Positions 5,721 to 6,169 of a stretch of DNA of 6,169 nucleotides are shown one piece after another (position 1 is the stretch's first letter; every line of letters begins with the position of its first letter). The notes beneath the pieces were generated by a model, which saw nothing but the letters and a program-made list of their open reading frames with translations, had not been told where the DNA came from and ran no database searches. Made by a program: the position numbers and the translations under genes. The stretch is from Promethearchaeota archaeon (GTDB taxonomy: Archaea > Asgardarchaeota > Lokiarchaeia > Sigyniarchaeales > SOKP01): contig JAEORV010000108.1 in assembly GCA_016840695.1 (NCBI GenBank), forward strand, positions 1 through 6,169, given 5' to 3'.

Positions 5721-6169
5721 GATGTAAACTTAAAATTACAAATATTATCTCCTAAACCCATGAATTTATTTCTTTCAACTTTCAGGTCAGGATTAAAGTC
5801 TTTAACTATGGCCTCGTAAAAAGGCATGCACATGTCCTTACAAATGAGTGGAACTCGGCTTTGCCTTTCAGGATTCCGATCCATGATGGATTTATAAGGA
5901 CAAGCGTTGATCTGGATTATTGCTTCTTCTTTCTCGTTTTTCACGACCTCGTAATCCCAATTTTCTACGCTCCATCTAAAGGTGAGGATCTCGACTAAAT
6001 CACTGAGCGTGCTTGTTTCAATGTTTAAGTATTTCCTTAACCTGCGGATTATTATTTTCAATAACCTAATCCAAACTTTCGTGTCAATTTTTAAGGCAGT
6101 TTCCCAATCAAGTTCAGCCTCGGTTTCAATCATCCAGAGTCCGTCCAAAGTGAAAAAATGCTTTTCAAA
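5717..6169 (-). CDS. DUF6125-like (ATC-hydrolase-related) protein, 5' end missing
   Basis: This gene runs off the right edge of the window. The frame is open to position 6169, reading FEKHFFTLDGLWMIETE, so the TTG at 6148 (used for the numbering here) is probably internal and the true start lies outside. The sequence resembles the archaeal DUF6125 proteins, related to L-2-amino-thiazoline-4-carboxylic acid hydrolase. Landmarks are LDGLWMIETEAELDWETALKID near the start and four cysteines: C83 in INACPY, C103 and C107 in ICKDMCMPFYEA, and C137 in LGDNICNFKF. The CxxxC pair and the terminal GDxxCxF pattern are typical and also recall V4R-type ligand or metal-binding domains. The protein is soluble with no membrane segment. 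No catalytic activity can be assigned with confidence. It probably heads a transcript that includes the VanZ-like gene 12 bases downstream; its promoter is outside the window. Confidence 0.65.
   Translation of the reverse strand, partial: FEKHFFTLDGLWMIETEAELDWETALKIDTKVWIRLLKIIIRRLRKYLNIETSTLSDLVEILTFRWSVENWDYEVVKNEKEEAIIQINACPYKSIMDRNPERQSRVPLICKDMCMPFYEAIVKDFNPDLKVERNKFMGLGDNICNFKFTS

Overview
The window looks like a slice of an AT-rich archaeal chromosome. Its AT-rich intergenic gaps carry TATA-like boxes about 25 to 50 bases before start codons. Shine-Dalgarno sequences are mostly absent or weak, and gene ends are followed by short T-runs. The gene content (a GPH-type MFS transporter, a small MglA/Ras-like GTPase, a DUF6125-like protein and a VanZ-like protein) fits an Asgard archaeon of the Lokiarchaeia type best. 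That placement is an inference from gene content and style, because no rRNA or other marker gene is present.

Layout from left to right: an unrecognised 140-residue soluble protein on + (92-514); a convergent GPH/MFS sugar-type symporter on - (606-2021); and, upstream of it on the same strand, an unrecognised, highly charged 163-residue protein (2147-2638). Divergent from that last gene is an MglA-like small GTPase on + (2749-3384). It is followed, also on +, by a 613-residue TaqI-like adenine-N6 DNA methyltransferase with a cysteine-knuckle insertion (3475-5316). Convergent with the methyltransferase, and overlapping its 3' end by 35 bases, is a two-gene - strand operon. It consists of a DUF6125-like protein cut by the right edge (5717-6169) and a VanZ-like membrane protein that probably starts with TTG (5282-5704).

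No gene-free stretch exceeds 300 bases; the longest gap is about 125 bases. No tRNA, rRNA, CRISPR array, insertion sequence or long repeat was seen. Apart from the DUF6125/VanZ pair, the genes look individually transcribed and I see no shared pathway among them. The most notable items are the apparently solitary methyltransferase with its putative zinc knuckle, the GTPase whose G3 motif lacks the usual aspartate, the overlapping convergent gene ends, and two small orphan proteins. I do not see a convincing new multi-gene system.
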